Source: Liolophura sinensis (taxonomy: Eukaryota > Mollusca > Polyplacophora > Chitonida > Chitonidae). From it: a stretch of DNA of 64,000 nt. The notes beneath the pieces are model-generated. The model did no database searches and had not been told where the DNA came from. It saw nothing but the letters and a program-made list of their open reading frames with translations. This document shows positions 46,190 to 60,700 of this stretch, in pieces; position 1 is the stretch's first letter, and each line of letters begins with the position of its first letter. Made by a program: the position numbers and the translations under genes. The DNA is taken from NCBI RefSeq assembly GCF_032854445.1, contig NC_088304.1, positions 34,641,551 to 34,705,550 of the forward strand, in the 5' to 3' direction.

Positions 46190-49098
46190 TAGTAAGCTAG
46201 AGGATAATACGGCTACATCCAGGGCATGGTGTGTAATTGTTGTGTTTTTGAAATATTTTTATAGAAAATTATGTGTGTTTTGTTTGTCATGTGTTTAAAA
46301 TGATGTGGAAAATTATGTGTGTTTTTGTTTGTCATGTGTTTAAATTGATAGGGTGTTCTATGAATCTATTGGGCCCGCCTTTAATCGTTTTCTTGCTATT
46401 CAGTTTTGTAGTTGTGTATAAAATAAAACCAAAAGAACCTTGCACAACGAAGAAATAAACTGCCGTGTGCCAAATGAAGAAAAAGGGCCTGGTATGGTAA
46501 GGCGGGGAATCGGCCCCCATTGCCAAAAACTGTGCGCCTCAACAAGCGAAACAGACTAAAGCAGTGAGTGGCAACGGCTGACACACTCATAAGGTTACTT
46601 CTTTTTTCAGTTCTGTTTTACTCGTCTTCTCCTGTTATATGGCAAGTATGATAGGTTATAAAAAAGAAAACTGGTATCCTACTCTAGTCACGTTGAAATA
46701 TCTTCTTTTTTTGCATTAGATGCTGTAAAGTGGGGAAAATCATTGCACCACAAATGTAACTTGTGAAAAATCCTTGAGCACGCAGCTATGCACCAGTCAA
46801 TTAAGTAAAAATGTGTAACAATTCTAACTTTCAGCCTTATACTTCCGCTATGCATAACATGATAGCGAGGGGACCGCCTGTGCTCTTAACCAGGATTCAC
46901 GTATAGTTTCGCTATAGTTGCCAAGCGTTACGTAATTCTATAACTTATCCATTTCAATTCATGATAACACTTGTTATTAGAACGCTGTCTCTCTTCAGTT
47001 ATGCATCCATACATTCAGGTACTAAATGTCAGTCATAAAAGTTGTTCCAGGTCAGTGATCGCAAGGCCACTTTCCAAAAAAAAAATCCCCAAAAAACATT
47101 CAACCCAGATCACCAAGGAATAGAGTCGTGGAACATATCACCTCGAAAGCAGATCAACAAAGCGTACAGCTGGCGTGTGTCAAATAGCCTATACTTTGCA
47201 GAGCTGAACCCTTGTACAAAACCAACATGGGCGGACATGTACATGTGCGCGTTATGCTTAGGAGACCTTATTGCTATCATCCACAGCGATGTAAGTAAGT
47301 ATGAGAAATTAGTTTGTACACTTTTTCACGTTTTTACCGTAAATCGAAGTGATCTACCAAAAAATAAGCTACACTGACCAGTACTGTGTACAATGTCCCG
47401 CCTCCGCCTATCGTCTGACCAAATGCCTGCCAGTTACCACCGTAGCTGCTCTGGTTTTACTCGCTATGCTGTAAGTATTTTATATTACTACTCAACAAGC
47501 GAAAATTTGAGAGGCAGTCTCCGGTAGTCCATTGTTCTATTCAAGAGAATCCGATAGCTGTCGGATGAAATTTCCAATGAGCATACATTGTATTGAAGTG
47601 AGACAGCTCACTCAGTTTACATCGCTGCCACCACTAAACTACCACGTTTGACAAAGTTTGGGAAACTTTAGAGAAACGGAAATACAATGTATTATGTTGA
47701 AACAGATTTTATGAGTGGGTTTTTCTTCACTCACTGTCACCCCGATGATCTCGACGAGACCAAAAAGTTGACATAAATGAAAGTTAAAATGCTTTGAGTT
47801 GTGTCATCAAGTATTACAAATCAGATACTCTGTCTGGCCAAATGATAAACATCACACGGTTCAACTAGTCATAGCATTGTGACTCCAGCTTATCCAGTAC
47901 TCGGCCTTTTCTTTTTGGCTGAGAGTAATATTACATAACTACCAAATTTGCTAATTTTTAATAGGGGTTAATTGTTAAATGGGCGTCTCTGATTGGTTCG
48001 CGTGAGAGATAGGGATGTTTTGGTTTCGTTGTTCTACATCTAAGATGAATTTTAAGTATGACACATGTATTCAAGCATGAAGGAAGCCGCAGGTTATCCG
48101 CAGGAAACCCTATCTCCTCTGCCCACTGATTCTGAAGGATCTCACCCAGGATTAAACCACTGGGTCCAGAAACTCTTTAACATCCCACTGTGTTGTCAAG
48201 CCGACTTCATGGATTTTGTTTCTGGAGGAGTTGCCCATAAAACTTACATTTGAAGATCGCCGAAAGTTGTTCGTGTGGCAACGTTTTTTACCTATAAACC
48301 TTCAAAAACTCTGCCCCCTCCCACCTCCCTAATAAAAATTTTCTTTTTTTACACCATTAACAAGACAATTTTTTATCTTTACTGTGAAAATGATGAGTTT
48401 TCCCCATTCCTGTTTAGAATCTGCCTTGAAAAAGGCTTTTTGGGTTATTATAACTAATTATTAATTCTTTGTTGTATTCACTTTTTTGCACATATCCCGT
48501 CCATGGTTCCGTATTATAGGCATGCTGTTACGTGAAATGTTTTTATACTGTGGAAGAGATAAAAACATTCACCATACGAAAGCGTTTTGGCATTTGCCGT
48601 ACAGTTGAGCTGGATGCCAACAATATAGTGTAAATGACAAGAGAAGACATACCCGGTAACGTAATATAACTCTGGTTATTTGGGTAGAGGGGTTGAAAGA
48701 AACATAAACGGCCAAAGCCAATTTGTTCTGATGTGGTTGGTAAATATAAATGACCTTTTAATCTGTGATTCTTACTTGGCCAGGGGAAATGCCTTGAGAC
48801 AGGCAACAGGATGGTGTGTCACTCACAAAAATAAAAGACAAATAGTGTCAGTGTCAGTGGAAACACTTGCATTCTCTGATTATAGAAATAACTCGCGTCT
48901 AATTGGTTAAAATAACATGGAAATGCTTTCGATTTTCTCCACGAGCGCTTTTGTTTATGATTGAACTGCGATATGTACGTTATGCAGCGTCATAAAAATT
49001 TGGTCATTTGTTGTCTTTTAAAGCTAATGGTACGTATGAAGACGGGGTATTCGTAACTGTGAATAAGTAAGACATAAAAACAAAACAGCAAAATGCCT
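46190..49098. other. Non-coding stretch
   Basis: Frames such as 47042-47377 and 48065-48253 have no recognisable domain and no partner exon. A 36-bp segment around ATTATGTGTGTTTTGTTTGT is doubled near 46266-46345. Confidence 0.4.
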
Positions 49099-49526
49099 TC
49101 AAAGGCTGAGAAAACACTAAAATAAAGTTTTTATCAAATGAAATGCCATTAAACACTCTCCTGGAAAATAGCTTGATTTATTTCGTTAGAATTTTTTAAC
49201 CGACTGAAATGCACCTAAAAAATAGGATTCTATGATAGTCTGTATCAGTGACGTCACAGCAAGATTTTTGACTTGAAATGGTCTGTTTCAATATATATTT
49301 GTTGAATGCATTCATAGCTCTAAGTTAAGATCTCTTTGAATGATGAAATATAGCAATCAATGTGTGTCAAGTGGCAAAAAGTGACATCGCCGGTCACAAT
49401 ATGGTCAGAAAATGCCACAGTAGAAGCCAAGGTTTCTTAAAAAATAAATCAAACTATTTTACCGGATAATATTTAATAGTCTTTCATGTGACATGTACTT
49501 CATGCTAGTGTGCTCGTTGCCTTGAC
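49099..49526. mobile_element. Foldback/MITE-like element family E, copy 2
   Basis: Shares with 40736-41220 the segments ATGCCATTAAACA, TTGAATGCATTCATAG (in reverse), GTCAAGTGGCAAAAAGTG and GACATGTACTTCATGCTAG. The ends are more diverged than in copy 1. Confidence 0.6.
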
Positions 49527-50379
49527 TTGTCCATGTTTTGGTTGGTGAAGGCGTGAGCTATGCCCCTTAGTCTAGGTATCCGTATTCGACGCACCTGGAA
49601 CTCTTTCTTACCTGGAACAGTTTTGATACCTGGAGAACGCCAGACCGGACACCTTTTCCACAAAGCCACTTCTGACCTAAGACAAAAAAACCATTTTAGA
49701 GCTTATTTCCGGGCTTTATAAATTAAAATTTTGAACACCGGATTAGTGTTTTCGGAGAACAAATGTATATAGGTTTCATTTTCCAGAACCGGACTTTGAA
49801 GACTTTGTGGAACCAGTCAAGTCACTAATATTTACACCTTTGACGCAATATTGATGAAAGACTAGTAATTAAGATTGTGATCTCCTCTGACCGCTAATTG
49901 ACCCCAGGAACAATTTCCTGCCTTTGAAATTTGTTAAATTTGTAATTTAACTGTTTTAGATAATAATCATTACTGCACATGCATGATAAAGATCGAAATC
50001 CCCTGGGTTGACTCTACCGTCCTCTTAAGAGGAGAGTTAATGTCCCAAAGCTATAAAGTAAAGTCCTTACTCAAAACTCTGCGCTACACATCTGTCCTAG
50101 TCTGGATGATTGACAGTTTCCAATCAAACTACGGGTCAGTTGCCGTGGCTAGCATATGTGTTATTCTGTCACGAAAAGTCGGTTAAGACAACCATGAAAA
50201 GATCTAGTATGATTGAACTATTGATGTTAACAAGATCGAGTCCACAGGTCTCTGTGACGGAAACCAAGACTGACGACAGTCGCCACGGTTAGTCAGGCGT
50301 AAATGCTGTAGACTTCCGCGAAGGGCGCTCAAGTTGTGTCCCCTGTTAGACATGTAAGTGGACTTTGTTTTCGCATTCT
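49527..50379. other. Non-coding stretch
   Basis: Nothing recognised. Short open frames here lack domains and splice partners. Confidence 0.4.
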
Positions 50380-52335
50380 GTGCATATACATGCACGACAT
50401 TAACATCATACACTGCCTGCACTGACATCGCACACTGCCAGCATTAACATCACACACTGCCAGAATAAACATCATACACTGCCTGCATTAACACCACACA
50501 CTGCCTGCATTAGCATCACACACTGCCAGCAATAACATCACACACTACCTGAATAAACATCATACACTGCCTGCATTATCATCACACACTGCCAGCATTA
50601 GCATCACGCACTGTCAGCATTAACATCAAACACTGCCTGTATTAACATCATACACTGACTACATTAGCATCACATACTGCCTGTATTAACATCACACACT
50701 GCCTGCTTGAACATCAAACACTGCCTGCATTAGCATCACATACTGCCTGTATTAACATCACACACTGCCTGCTTGAGCATCAAACACTGCCTGTATTAAC
50801 ATCACACACTGCCTGCATTAGCATAACACATTGCCTGCATTAACATCACACACTGCTTGCATTAATATCACACACTGCCTGCATTAACATCACACACTAC
50901 CTGCATTAACATCACACGTTGCCTGCATTATCATCACACATTGCCTGCATTAACATCACAAACTTCCTGCATTAACATCATACTCTCTGCATTAGCATCA
51001 CACACTGTTTGCATTGACGTCACACTCTGCCTGCATTAACATCAGACATTGCCATTATCAACAGAACACACATTGCCAGCATTAACATCACACACTGCCT
51101 GCATTACCATCACATACTGCCTGAATAAACGTCATACACTGCCTGCTTTAACATCATACACTGCCTGCATTAGCATCACATACTGCCTGCATTATCATCA
51201 TACACTGCCTGTTGGAACATCAAACACTGCCTGTATTAACATCACACACTGCCTGCTTTAACATCATACACTACCTGCTTGAACATCAAACACTGACTGT
51301 ATTAACATCACACACTGCCTGCATTATCATCACACACTGCCTGTATTAACATCACACACTGCCTGCATTAACATCACACACTGCCTGCATTATCATCACA
51401 CACTGCCTGTGTTAACATCATACACTACCTGCTTGAACATCAAACACTGCCTGTATTAACATCACACACTGCCTGCATTATCATCACACACTGCCTGCAT
51501 TAGCATCACACACTGCCTGCATTAGCATCACACACTGCCTGCATAAATACCACACACTTTCTTCATTAACATCATAAACTGCCTGCATTAGCATCACATA
51601 CTGCCTGCATTAGCATCACACACTGCCTGCATTAACATCAAACACTGTCTGCATTATCATCATACACTGCCTGCATTAACATTACACACTGCCTGTATTA
51701 ACATCACACGATGCTTGCACTAACATCATACTGTCTACATTGACATCACATACTGTTTGCATTGACGTCACACTCTGCCTGCATTGACATCACATATTGC
51801 CAGCAACAACATCACACATTGCCCGCATCAACATCACACACTGCCTGCATTAGCCTGAATAAACATCATACACTGCCTGCATTAGCATCATACACTGCCT
51901 GCATTAACATCATACACTTCCTGCATGAACATCCAACACTGCTTGCATTAGCATCACACACTGCCTGCATTGACATGAAACACTGCCTGCATTAGTGTCA
52001 CACAATTCCTTCATTAACATCATAAACTGCCTGCATTACCATCACACACTGCCTGCATTAGCATCACACACTGCCAGCATTAACATCATTCACTGCCTGC
52101 AATAACGTCACACACTGCTTGCACTAACACCATACTGTCTGCATTAACATCACACCCTGTTTGCATTGACGTCACACTCTGCCTGCATTAACATTACACA
52201 TTGCCAGCATCCACATCACACACTGCCAACATAGACATCACACACTGCCTGCATTAACATTACACACTGCCTTAATAAACATCATACACTGCCTGCATTA
52301 ACAGCATACACTGCCTGCATTAACATCACACACTT
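50380..52335 (+). repeat. 22-bp minisatellite, about 88 copies
   Basis: The unit is ACTGCCTGCATTAACATCAC plus two bases. Copies vary at a few positions (TGCCTG/TGCCAG, TTAACA/TTAGCA/TTATCA), and larger blocks repeat. Open frames with TLPA and TAC repeats are artefacts. Confidence 0.95.
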
Positions 52336-54075
52336 AAGAAACGTTACACCCTCAAGTTTAAGCAGATTTTAGTTACCAAGCTGCATTTAAATGTAGGAAA
52401 TCAAACACGATGTCAGCTACATTTATGTCTATGAAATGCGGTTTGTGTGAACTGCCGACTTTTTTCTGACAACAAGGCCAAGTCCTCTCTTTTTTTCAGA
52501 GAACTGGTTATGTGTAGTAAAAATCATATATATTTGTGAACATTTTAAAATAAATCTATAAAAAAACAATACGAATATTTTCAATGGAGGAAACTGTGGT
52601 TCTCGGTGTTGGCCACTGCCCCTGTTGTACAACTACGTAACTGACAAACCTGAACATTCGAGACAGGTTTGTAAGTTTTGAAAATAATGGCAGAAGTCAT
52701 CTTCAGTTACACAAACGGCAAAAATTTCTCTTCTCCTTGATACAACAACTGACAATATTTTTTTATTCATCATGAACGGCCAGTGACTGATGTATTTATA
52801 GATTATTTCGTGAAAGAGTCGATAAGTGTATTAATGAGGTCACACATTTTCCAATCCAGCTCTGGTCACTTTGGCTGCAGCTTTATGTCAGGGAATCTAT
52901 CTAGTACTTTGCGAAGGGCTGTGGATTTATACTCAGTTGTGTCTACATTTGTACACCAACGACGTTATGATCCATTGGGGCAATGGCCTGAAGCATTTCG
53001 TCAGTCTCTTCAGTGCTGAAAAATAAAATGTCTATCCAATTTACTCTGAATAGTATTTTTAACACTATTTATATTTTAATATCCTAATATTAAAAAACTG
53101 TCAACGTCATTTAGACTGTTATCTATCCAGTTACAGCCTGAACTTTAGTCATCTCAAATTGTTAGAATGCACCATCTGCTTTGTTATACCGAGATAAAAA
53201 CATCAATACACGTATAACACTGCTTTTGCGGTTAATCGCCTCTTAATAAATCAGACAAAATACATCACTACCCATTGCACTTTGCATGTTATAACTTGCA
53301 AAGCCGTTTTTTAAACAGCAGTTGTCTAATGCGCCCAGGTTTTCGTCGCTGGATGAGTCTATAGTTTTATGCGAGGATGTAAGGGGAGTTTGTTTAACTG
53401 CAAAAAGCAAACGGTTCAATGTTTAGATTCACAATACAGAAGATGTAGAGACGTTTTATCAGTCCAAGATTATTGGCTTAACGGTATCAATAATTCAAGG
53501 AAAAACATCTGCTCTCCCCACAAAACACACAAAATGTATTCCCTCACAGTGTTATATCCAGAATTTTATTTCTTGTTTTTGCAGTGCTTGATTGATTTGT
53601 TGGGAGGAAGGCGGGGCCAAAAGTCAATAGAAATAAATAAGTTCCATTTTCGGGAATTTTGCTGATATTTAATGTAGGAAAAGTGTCAAATTCTTCTGCT
53701 GATGCTTGGAAATCAGTGTCTTGATGCACAACACATTAAACTTGATGCAGAAATGTAAACCTTCATTTTTCCTCACTTGACCTACTTTAGAAGATGACTT
53801 AATTTATGTATTTTATTCATTTGCTTAACTTCATTCCACTGCTTGCCACGACGGGTGGAGGGTGGGTTGGGTGGGTGTGGTGGGGCTCTAAATAGACTTA
53901 ACCGGCTGTTCAAGTAATGCATACCGGATGTTCAAGAGACGTACTAATTTCGCAGATTCCATTTAAAAACTAACTGCTTCACTCACCAGGATTTTGAGAT
54001 CGGATCTCTATGTCGAGCTCGAGTCGTTCTCACTTGAGACCACTTGTAAGCTGCTCCCCTTACATCTTTATGTGT
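52336..54075. other. Non-coding stretch
   Basis: No gene is recognised. A G-rich run (GGGTGGAGGGTGGGTTGGG) lies near 53854-53885. Confidence 0.4.
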
Positions 54076-54378
54076 ACAATCCTGGGTCGAGTCAAACCCA
54101 AGACGAAGTTGTAAAGAGGAAGTTGTAACTTTCTTGCTGGATGTTCAGTATGTAGGGGATCGTGCAACGACTGGTAGACCCGTATCAGTATAATGGCTCG
54201 GGCGAGCAGGCTTACTTGCCTTCGGTAAGGCGTCTCAGTGAAGCAGCTCTAGATAAAAGATCGGTGGAAATCCGTCCCGCAACAAGGAGGTGCATTACAT
54301 TTACCCTAAGGATTTCTTTCTCGTCATATGACTGAAAAATTGCTACGTACGACGTTAATCTCCAAGGACTCACTCACT
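54076..54378 (+). mobile_element. SINE family B, head-truncated copy
   Basis: Starts at ATCCTGGGTCGAGTC and runs through the body (GTATCAGTATAATGGCTCGG, AAGGCGTCTCAGTGAAGCAG) to an ACTC tail. Confidence 0.88.
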
Positions 54379-54962
54379 ATCTTCCTGGTACTGACACCTG
54401 TCAACGACAACAACAATAACGCGTCGCCCATAACGCCCTTCGTCCCAACAACTTAAGACAGCTAAAAATAGACTAAAACAAATATATGTGACGATTTTTA
54501 ATTGGGCAGATCAAATTTTACCAAACACCTTTAAACTATGTTAGAACAACTTACTAAATCGGTGCAAGCAAACATAAACGGTAATACGAAGAAAACGTGT
54601 GTGGTAAATGTATGAAATTTGTTTTCTGGCAGCATAGACTCGCTCTTTCACGAAAAGACACCCTATATGTATACACACCAAAAGACACCACGTCGTCATA
54701 TCACTGAAAACTAAGTACGATGTGAACACACATTTCTTGGTAAGAGCTTACAAATTTACAGTTTTCAGAAAAACTGTCTTACGTGTGCTGCTAAAAAGTC
54801 TTGCCTAAACAGGTTTTAAATACTGGGACTCTTTCAGAACAAAAAACTCTCAAAATAGGGTTTCATCATGACAATAAGCGGACGACTTCTGCGTCTAACA
54901 TTCGATTAAATTAACTAAAGTCCATTTGTCTTACACCGATATGGTGTGCATATCTGTATATG

Positions 54963-55075
54963 TCATACGAGGGAAAGTTCGTCAGTATCTTGCCAAAGGT
55001 CTGTGGTTTTCCACAGACACTCCGCTTTAGTCCAACCATAAAATTTACCGCCATATCGTACAAGTTTAATGAGCG
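54963..55075 (+). mobile_element. SINE-related repeat, diverged
   Basis: GGGAAAGTTCGTCAG and CCAAAGGTCTGTGGTTT resemble the copy at 63731-63868 and, more weakly, the central part of family A. It is probably an older related family sharing that module. Confidence 0.5.
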
Positions 55076-56226
55076 CAACATTAAAGCAATGATCAAACAA
55101 ATTATTATGCGATAAGCCTGTCAGGTTTACATACATGATGAAGGTGATGTACAAATCCGTTAAAAGTGATTAAATGACTCTTCACGGCTATCTCCCGCAT
55201 CTATAATCAGCACAGGTGAAAACTACTAACCCATTTCTTATACAGAGAACATAAAACAGATACTGTTACTCTGGACTGAGTCTACCAGGCTATACGCTCT
55301 ACTCTACCTTTGACCCGCGGTACAGAGCCGGGAATGTGCTGGAATAGCGCTGATCGGTATGTAGTCAGTCACCTGGTAGCTTAGCCCGCGGACGCCCTAT
55401 GATATCACCACAATACAGCTCACAACGATAGTTGGGCTTTAACAGAATCAAATGAGATCTTTAAAAAACAGCTGGGATTTATAATCTCATTGGAGTCTGT
55501 ATAAGGTATGTAGTGTTGAAATGTAACCAAATTGATTATCTGTGTTAATGCATCTCTATAGTTAGGTAGTAACACAAGGATCACGAGGTCACACGACGCC
55601 CGGGTTCTGACACGGGCTTAGACAGGTAAATTGGTAGATTCCAGCACACCGAAAAGTCCAAGAAGTAACCAAAATGAAGTCCAGCGTACTGTTGTATGGC
55701 ATCTTCCAAGCTAGATGGTCAGCAAATATGTTCTGTATATATGGAACATCTAAATTTGAATATTTCGCTCAGTATGTTCTTGAAATCACCACTCCCTGCA
55801 TGACACCCTGCATGTCACTGCTCATGGCGTGAGGTCAGTTGTCGTAAGCTGTTAACCTGATTTAATGTGGCAATATTATATAGCTTTATATATTGTATTA
55901 TTATATATGTGTTCCAATAGTTGGATGGTTTTAGATTCTGATATTCCCGGAAAAGATTAAATCCCAGACTAATTGTGTGTTCACGGAAATCACACATCCT
56001 CTCAACGTTTTCTAGAACTATACCCACTGGACTATGTGGTTCGATCATAAAGGTTTAACATATGTCCATAGAAGTACGCATCTTATCTACATGTACTTGT
56101 CTACACACATGTCAAAACAAAACAGATGTGTTATCTTTCAACGGCCTGTGATCAACCTGAATTATGTGATGAAGAAGATATGAAACGCGGGACTCTGTAT
56201 AGATGCCATGTATAGATAAACAGAAT
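55076..56226. other. Non-coding stretch
   Basis: No exon, RNA gene or repeat family is recognised. Confidence 0.4.
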
Positions 56227-56287
56227 GAATGATTATGGCTTAACGCCACATCGCCAATATTTCAGCCATATTGTGGTAATAGATAAA
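56227..56287 (+). repeat. Dispersed repeat D, fragment
   Basis: GAATGATTATGGCTTAACGC and GCCAATATTTCAGCCAT match 35516-35580. Confidence 0.55.
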
Positions 56288-56510
56288 TCGACCGGATTAA
56301 TATAACGAAAGAATATATCTTTAATAAAATAAAAGCAAATTAGGGCGAAGTTTCACTGTATACTGACTAAGCAGTATTGGGATGTCATTCACGCGTCAGA
56401 CCTATCATTTGTGTGGATGCCCTGTTTTGATAGATTGTAAGGAGACGATATCTACACCCCCCCCCCCCTCCCAGAAAAAAATGTATTTCACTGGATTCTT
56501 GCTTAGGTAA

Positions 56511-56843
56511 GTATGTATGTATGTTTGGGATTTAACGTCGTACTTCAAAATTTTTCAATCATGACAACGAGGAGTCATTAGATGTGCGTACATGTACTGT
56601 GTGCTCTTGTGGCAGGGTGAGTCCATGCCGCCAAAGGGCTGCTGCCACTGAATTATCATACCGAAGACACCAGACATGACACCTCACCCAGCCACATTAT
56701 ACTGACACCTGGCCAGCCAGTCATGTTTCCTTGCTCCAACCTCTCAGTGCTAAACAATTCAGCAGCAAGTACCATTTTTAAAAGTCTTTGGTATGACCTG
56801 ACCCGTGACTGATCCCAGGGCCTCCCGACTTTGAGACCTGGCT
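56511..56843 (-). mobile_element. SINE family C, minus-strand copy
   Basis: In reverse it shows the shared B/C end (AACGTCGTACTTCAAAATTT), the GCCGCCAAAG segment and the TTGCTCCAACCTCTCAGTGC body. Its GTAT-repeat edge corresponds to the tail. Confidence 0.7.
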
Positions 56844-57762
56844 AAGGTGTGTATGGTGCTGTTAGTGTTCTGTCTAATCTATCAGACATTTGTATTTATA
56901 CCAATGTATATTTAGGCTCTAAGGAAAGGAGACATATTAAAAAAAAAAAAAACATACAAACTGGGATTAAGGCTATATAAGGAAAACAGAAACTGGGCTA
57001 TAATTTCCTGGCTCTACGCCGCTCACGTAAACTGTATGGAATAAGTGTGAAATTGCTGATGGTTGATAATCAAAAAGCCCTTGAAGTATTCTACACAACT
57101 TAAACGATGTAACTGGAATAATGGTGTCCTCGCCAAAATTGTGGTTCATGCAGCTGTATGAGGTTGGCATTGTCGTGTGCACCGAATGGGCTCGATTGAC
57201 CGATTGATTATTAGAACGCCGAGTTTTTACGTATGTGATGGGGCAAGCTTCAATGTGGGAGGAAATCAGAACGGCGGGAGTTCCTGGAGTGCCTGGAGCG
57301 GCCGAAGTAAACCATCAGATCTTTAGAAGAAGCCTCTTCTACAAAGTATGAGTAAATTTGTTCAAGTGTAACTGTCATGGTAAAGCATACTGAATTTATA
57401 CACTGTTGTAACAGAGGCACGCTTTGAAGAAGGGGAACCTGACAAACCTCGTAACCTAAAGAGGGGTGAAATCAATGACGCTAGATAATTACTGCTGGAT
57501 AAGTAGTAACCTTTTGAAATATTCATACACGACAGGCCTTCCAAACAGACTGTTCATTATGACCGCGTAATCAGCTTGAATGCAACCATTTTCTCTTTGG
57601 TGGAAAATGTGGTTTCGTGCCTGATGAAATTGTTGTTGTTGTCATGAATAAATGGAATATAAATGAACACGATGTAGGACCCCAATCTTTTCATTGCAGG
57701 CCTGAGGTTCAGTCGGTTTTGGGGGAACGTCAGTGAAATATTCACCTCCCCCAATCCCCGGG
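56844..57762. other. Upstream region of the transporter gene
   Basis: AT-rich with no other exon seen. The promoter should lie here or further upstream, but no clear TATA or initiator is evident. Confidence 0.35.
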
Positions 57763-60700
57763 ATGGCTTCTAGTGGGTGTCTAACCCGTGTCACACGGAC
57801 TGATCTCTTGCGTTACACGGCGCTTCTTGTCGGTTGTCTTGGAATGGGCGTTGCCGGTTCTATCTTTGCGTTTAACGCGTACGCCAACGCCATCAAGGCC
57901 TCCTTTAATTATACACAGACCACAGGTAGACATCATCTTCATTTATTTATTATTTTGTTAACAGTGTTTTTACATCATATACTCATAGCAAAAACATATA
58001 CCGAAACCAGAGAGATGGAAGGGAGGAGTTCACAGGTACTACTGTTCTACTGCAGTTATCCGGCAAACATTGTACATGTAATAAAAAAGCGTTTGCAAAA
58101 TGCGGAATCTACAAAAACTCGTAACTATACTCAACAAAAATTTAAACCCGCGAAGTAGTTCTATATTATTTTCTCACAGTATTAAATGACGTGTTAACCC
58201 AACAGTCAGGGTAAGTATTCATTATCAAACGCTCGTGATGCTAACGGTGGATACACTCAGTATTGAGTGCTGTGAACTGCGATTACCGACCACTCTCTTT
58301 ACACGTGGTCATAGCTCCTGGATTATTGCCTTAAAAATGTAAAAATTTTGAGCAAATTGAAGTAAGAATTGATATTGAATACTTACCCTAATACTGATAC
58401 AGACTGCTCCACCATAATGCTGTCCACAGTCGTATAAGTGAAGTATTCTGGAGTACGGTGTGAAACACCAATCACACAATTAAATAAATTTAACTCTGAA
58501 ATAAAGGCCTTTTTTCATTTATACAACTTTGGCCAGGAGTACGCTATGCACTACCTTTCGTCCCACAGGTACCGAGCTGTTTCAAGTTCAAAGGCTTATT
58601 TGTCTTAAGAGATTGGCTAAATGATAACGACTTAATTATAATCTGAATTCCTTTCCTAATTTAAACAAAAACTATGGCGTATTAAACCGCCATTTTGAGT
58701 TAATTTTCTGCCTTTTCCACGTTCGCCTGACTTGACGTCACGCTAAAACACACGGCTTTACCCATCGGCCTGAAATGATTGTCAGACAAGGAAACATGGC
58801 GTCACCCCTCGGTGACGAACAGCCACAAATTAAAATGTACTTTCTAACGCCGGTGATGTTAGACCAGCGTAACCTCTTGGTCATCAGGTAACATTTACGA
58901 CAATTGCGAAGATTTTGTTATTGATTACTCTTCAGTTACAGATGCTATTCATCGTGTATCCTTTGAAACATGTAGTCATCTAAGTTCCAAAAGATTTGCT
59001 TCATATCATTTTACCATTACCACCTTGTTTCTCTTGAGTCTGAAGTAGCACTTTAAAGCTGCAGTCCAGACAACGAGAGCTTTAGAAGATTACTTTAATG
59101 AAATTATCCTCAGGTGCTATTTCAACAGATGTCATGTTACAGCAGTATAGATTTCTTCAAAAAATAAACTCAGTTTGGGTTGTAGACCTACTTTCCTTGG
59201 GCACAGGAAATGTGCCTGAAATAAACTGTGTGTGTTGTCTATCTCTTCATTTTTAAAATTTTTTCTCAACACATACAACGTTGCCTTTTTTGGTTTCATA
59301 GTTTGAATGTGTTTTCAAACTATGTCCTGTACTTCTTGTATCTTTATGATAATTGTACAATACTTCTCAGTTTGTCTGCACATTCAGATTTAATTCAAGA
59401 CTACAGTGCAAATATACTGACATCATGATGAAAAACAGAAAAAACGTGCCTACAAATCATTCCCAAAACTCAATCTCCGGTGGACGAAACTCTGGGGGAT
59501 TGACACGCGTGTGGGGCAGAAGAAAAAGACACAGTGGTTTTAATACGCGTTACATGAAGTAATGTAGTATTTATTCGAGTTAACGATTTCGTGTTTGGGT
59601 CATAAATAAAGCCTATATATGGCGATAGTGTGAACTGGTGTATTCACAGATACCTTTATCTCAAATATCACTGCCATAATCTAGGCCATCATCCGGTGAC
59701 GATTTTTGATTTGATTTGATGCATGTGTTGAAAAGACAAGACCAATGAATTTCGACTGGATTTCAGTTGGTTTTCCATCATTTTCATAAACATAATACCC
59801 TTGTCCACTTAAGTCAGTTTTAATATAAATCATTGATTGCCTAATTTTCTAAAACGGAAGTGACGTATACGGTGCATATAGGCAGTGCAAGGACAAAATA
59901 ATACTAATGACGACTCTCCCTGTCAAGACAAATTATGTGTTGTGGCTATTTGCCAAAATATATATGCATGGCTTATATCAAAACCTTTTTCTCAACACTG
60001 TCGACCCTCATGGGATATATACACTGTGTCATTTATGTTTCAGTTGAGTTGCTGGCCTCCATGGGTAATTTTGGCATTTCCATCGGATTTCCGGCAGGAA
60101 TGCTTCACGAGATGCTTGGATCACGCTGGACTTCCGCTGCCGCACTATTGTTCACCGTTCTGGGTGCCATGTTGCTATGGAGCACCACATTCGTGCAAGC
60201 CTTCTACACCAACAAAAGCGGATTGATGGCAGTGTATTTCCTTGTGTTTGGTGAACACCAGTTTACAGCATTCCTGCAAAACAATTAAAATCTTATATAT
60301 AGCGTTAAAACAATCTTAAACATGTCAGGAATTCCATAACGTACCTAAGATAAATGATAATGTAATGAATGCAACTGTCAATTCACTGATCATCGAAGTA
60401 ATTATTTACCCACGAATTTAAATAAGAAAATAATGTATAATGTTATTAATCTTTCTTCAGCTTAGAGCCCTGCTGTACAACTACAGTAAGAAAAAGTGGT
60501 TAGTTGGTAAATAACTTTGGCTTTATACGTTATTTACTACAGTAGTTTTAATGGGAGAAAATTCCACGATATTACAGGTGATCTACTGTAGATTTTTTTG
60601 GTGACTTTAAACATAAAGCTTTGAGGCATTTGTTCCGAAATGGTGTCGTAAGTTCTTCCGGACGATACACTCGAGAAAATATCAGACTTCAAAGGGCCTA

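Noticed and set aside
47042-47377. Frame of 111 codons with a GTAAGT inside
   Set aside because: No domain, no acceptor that fits, and no partner exon. The donor-like site alone is not enough.
53369-53665. Frame of 98 codons
   Set aside because: No recognisable domain or splice context. Its length is not unusual for chance in this much sequence.
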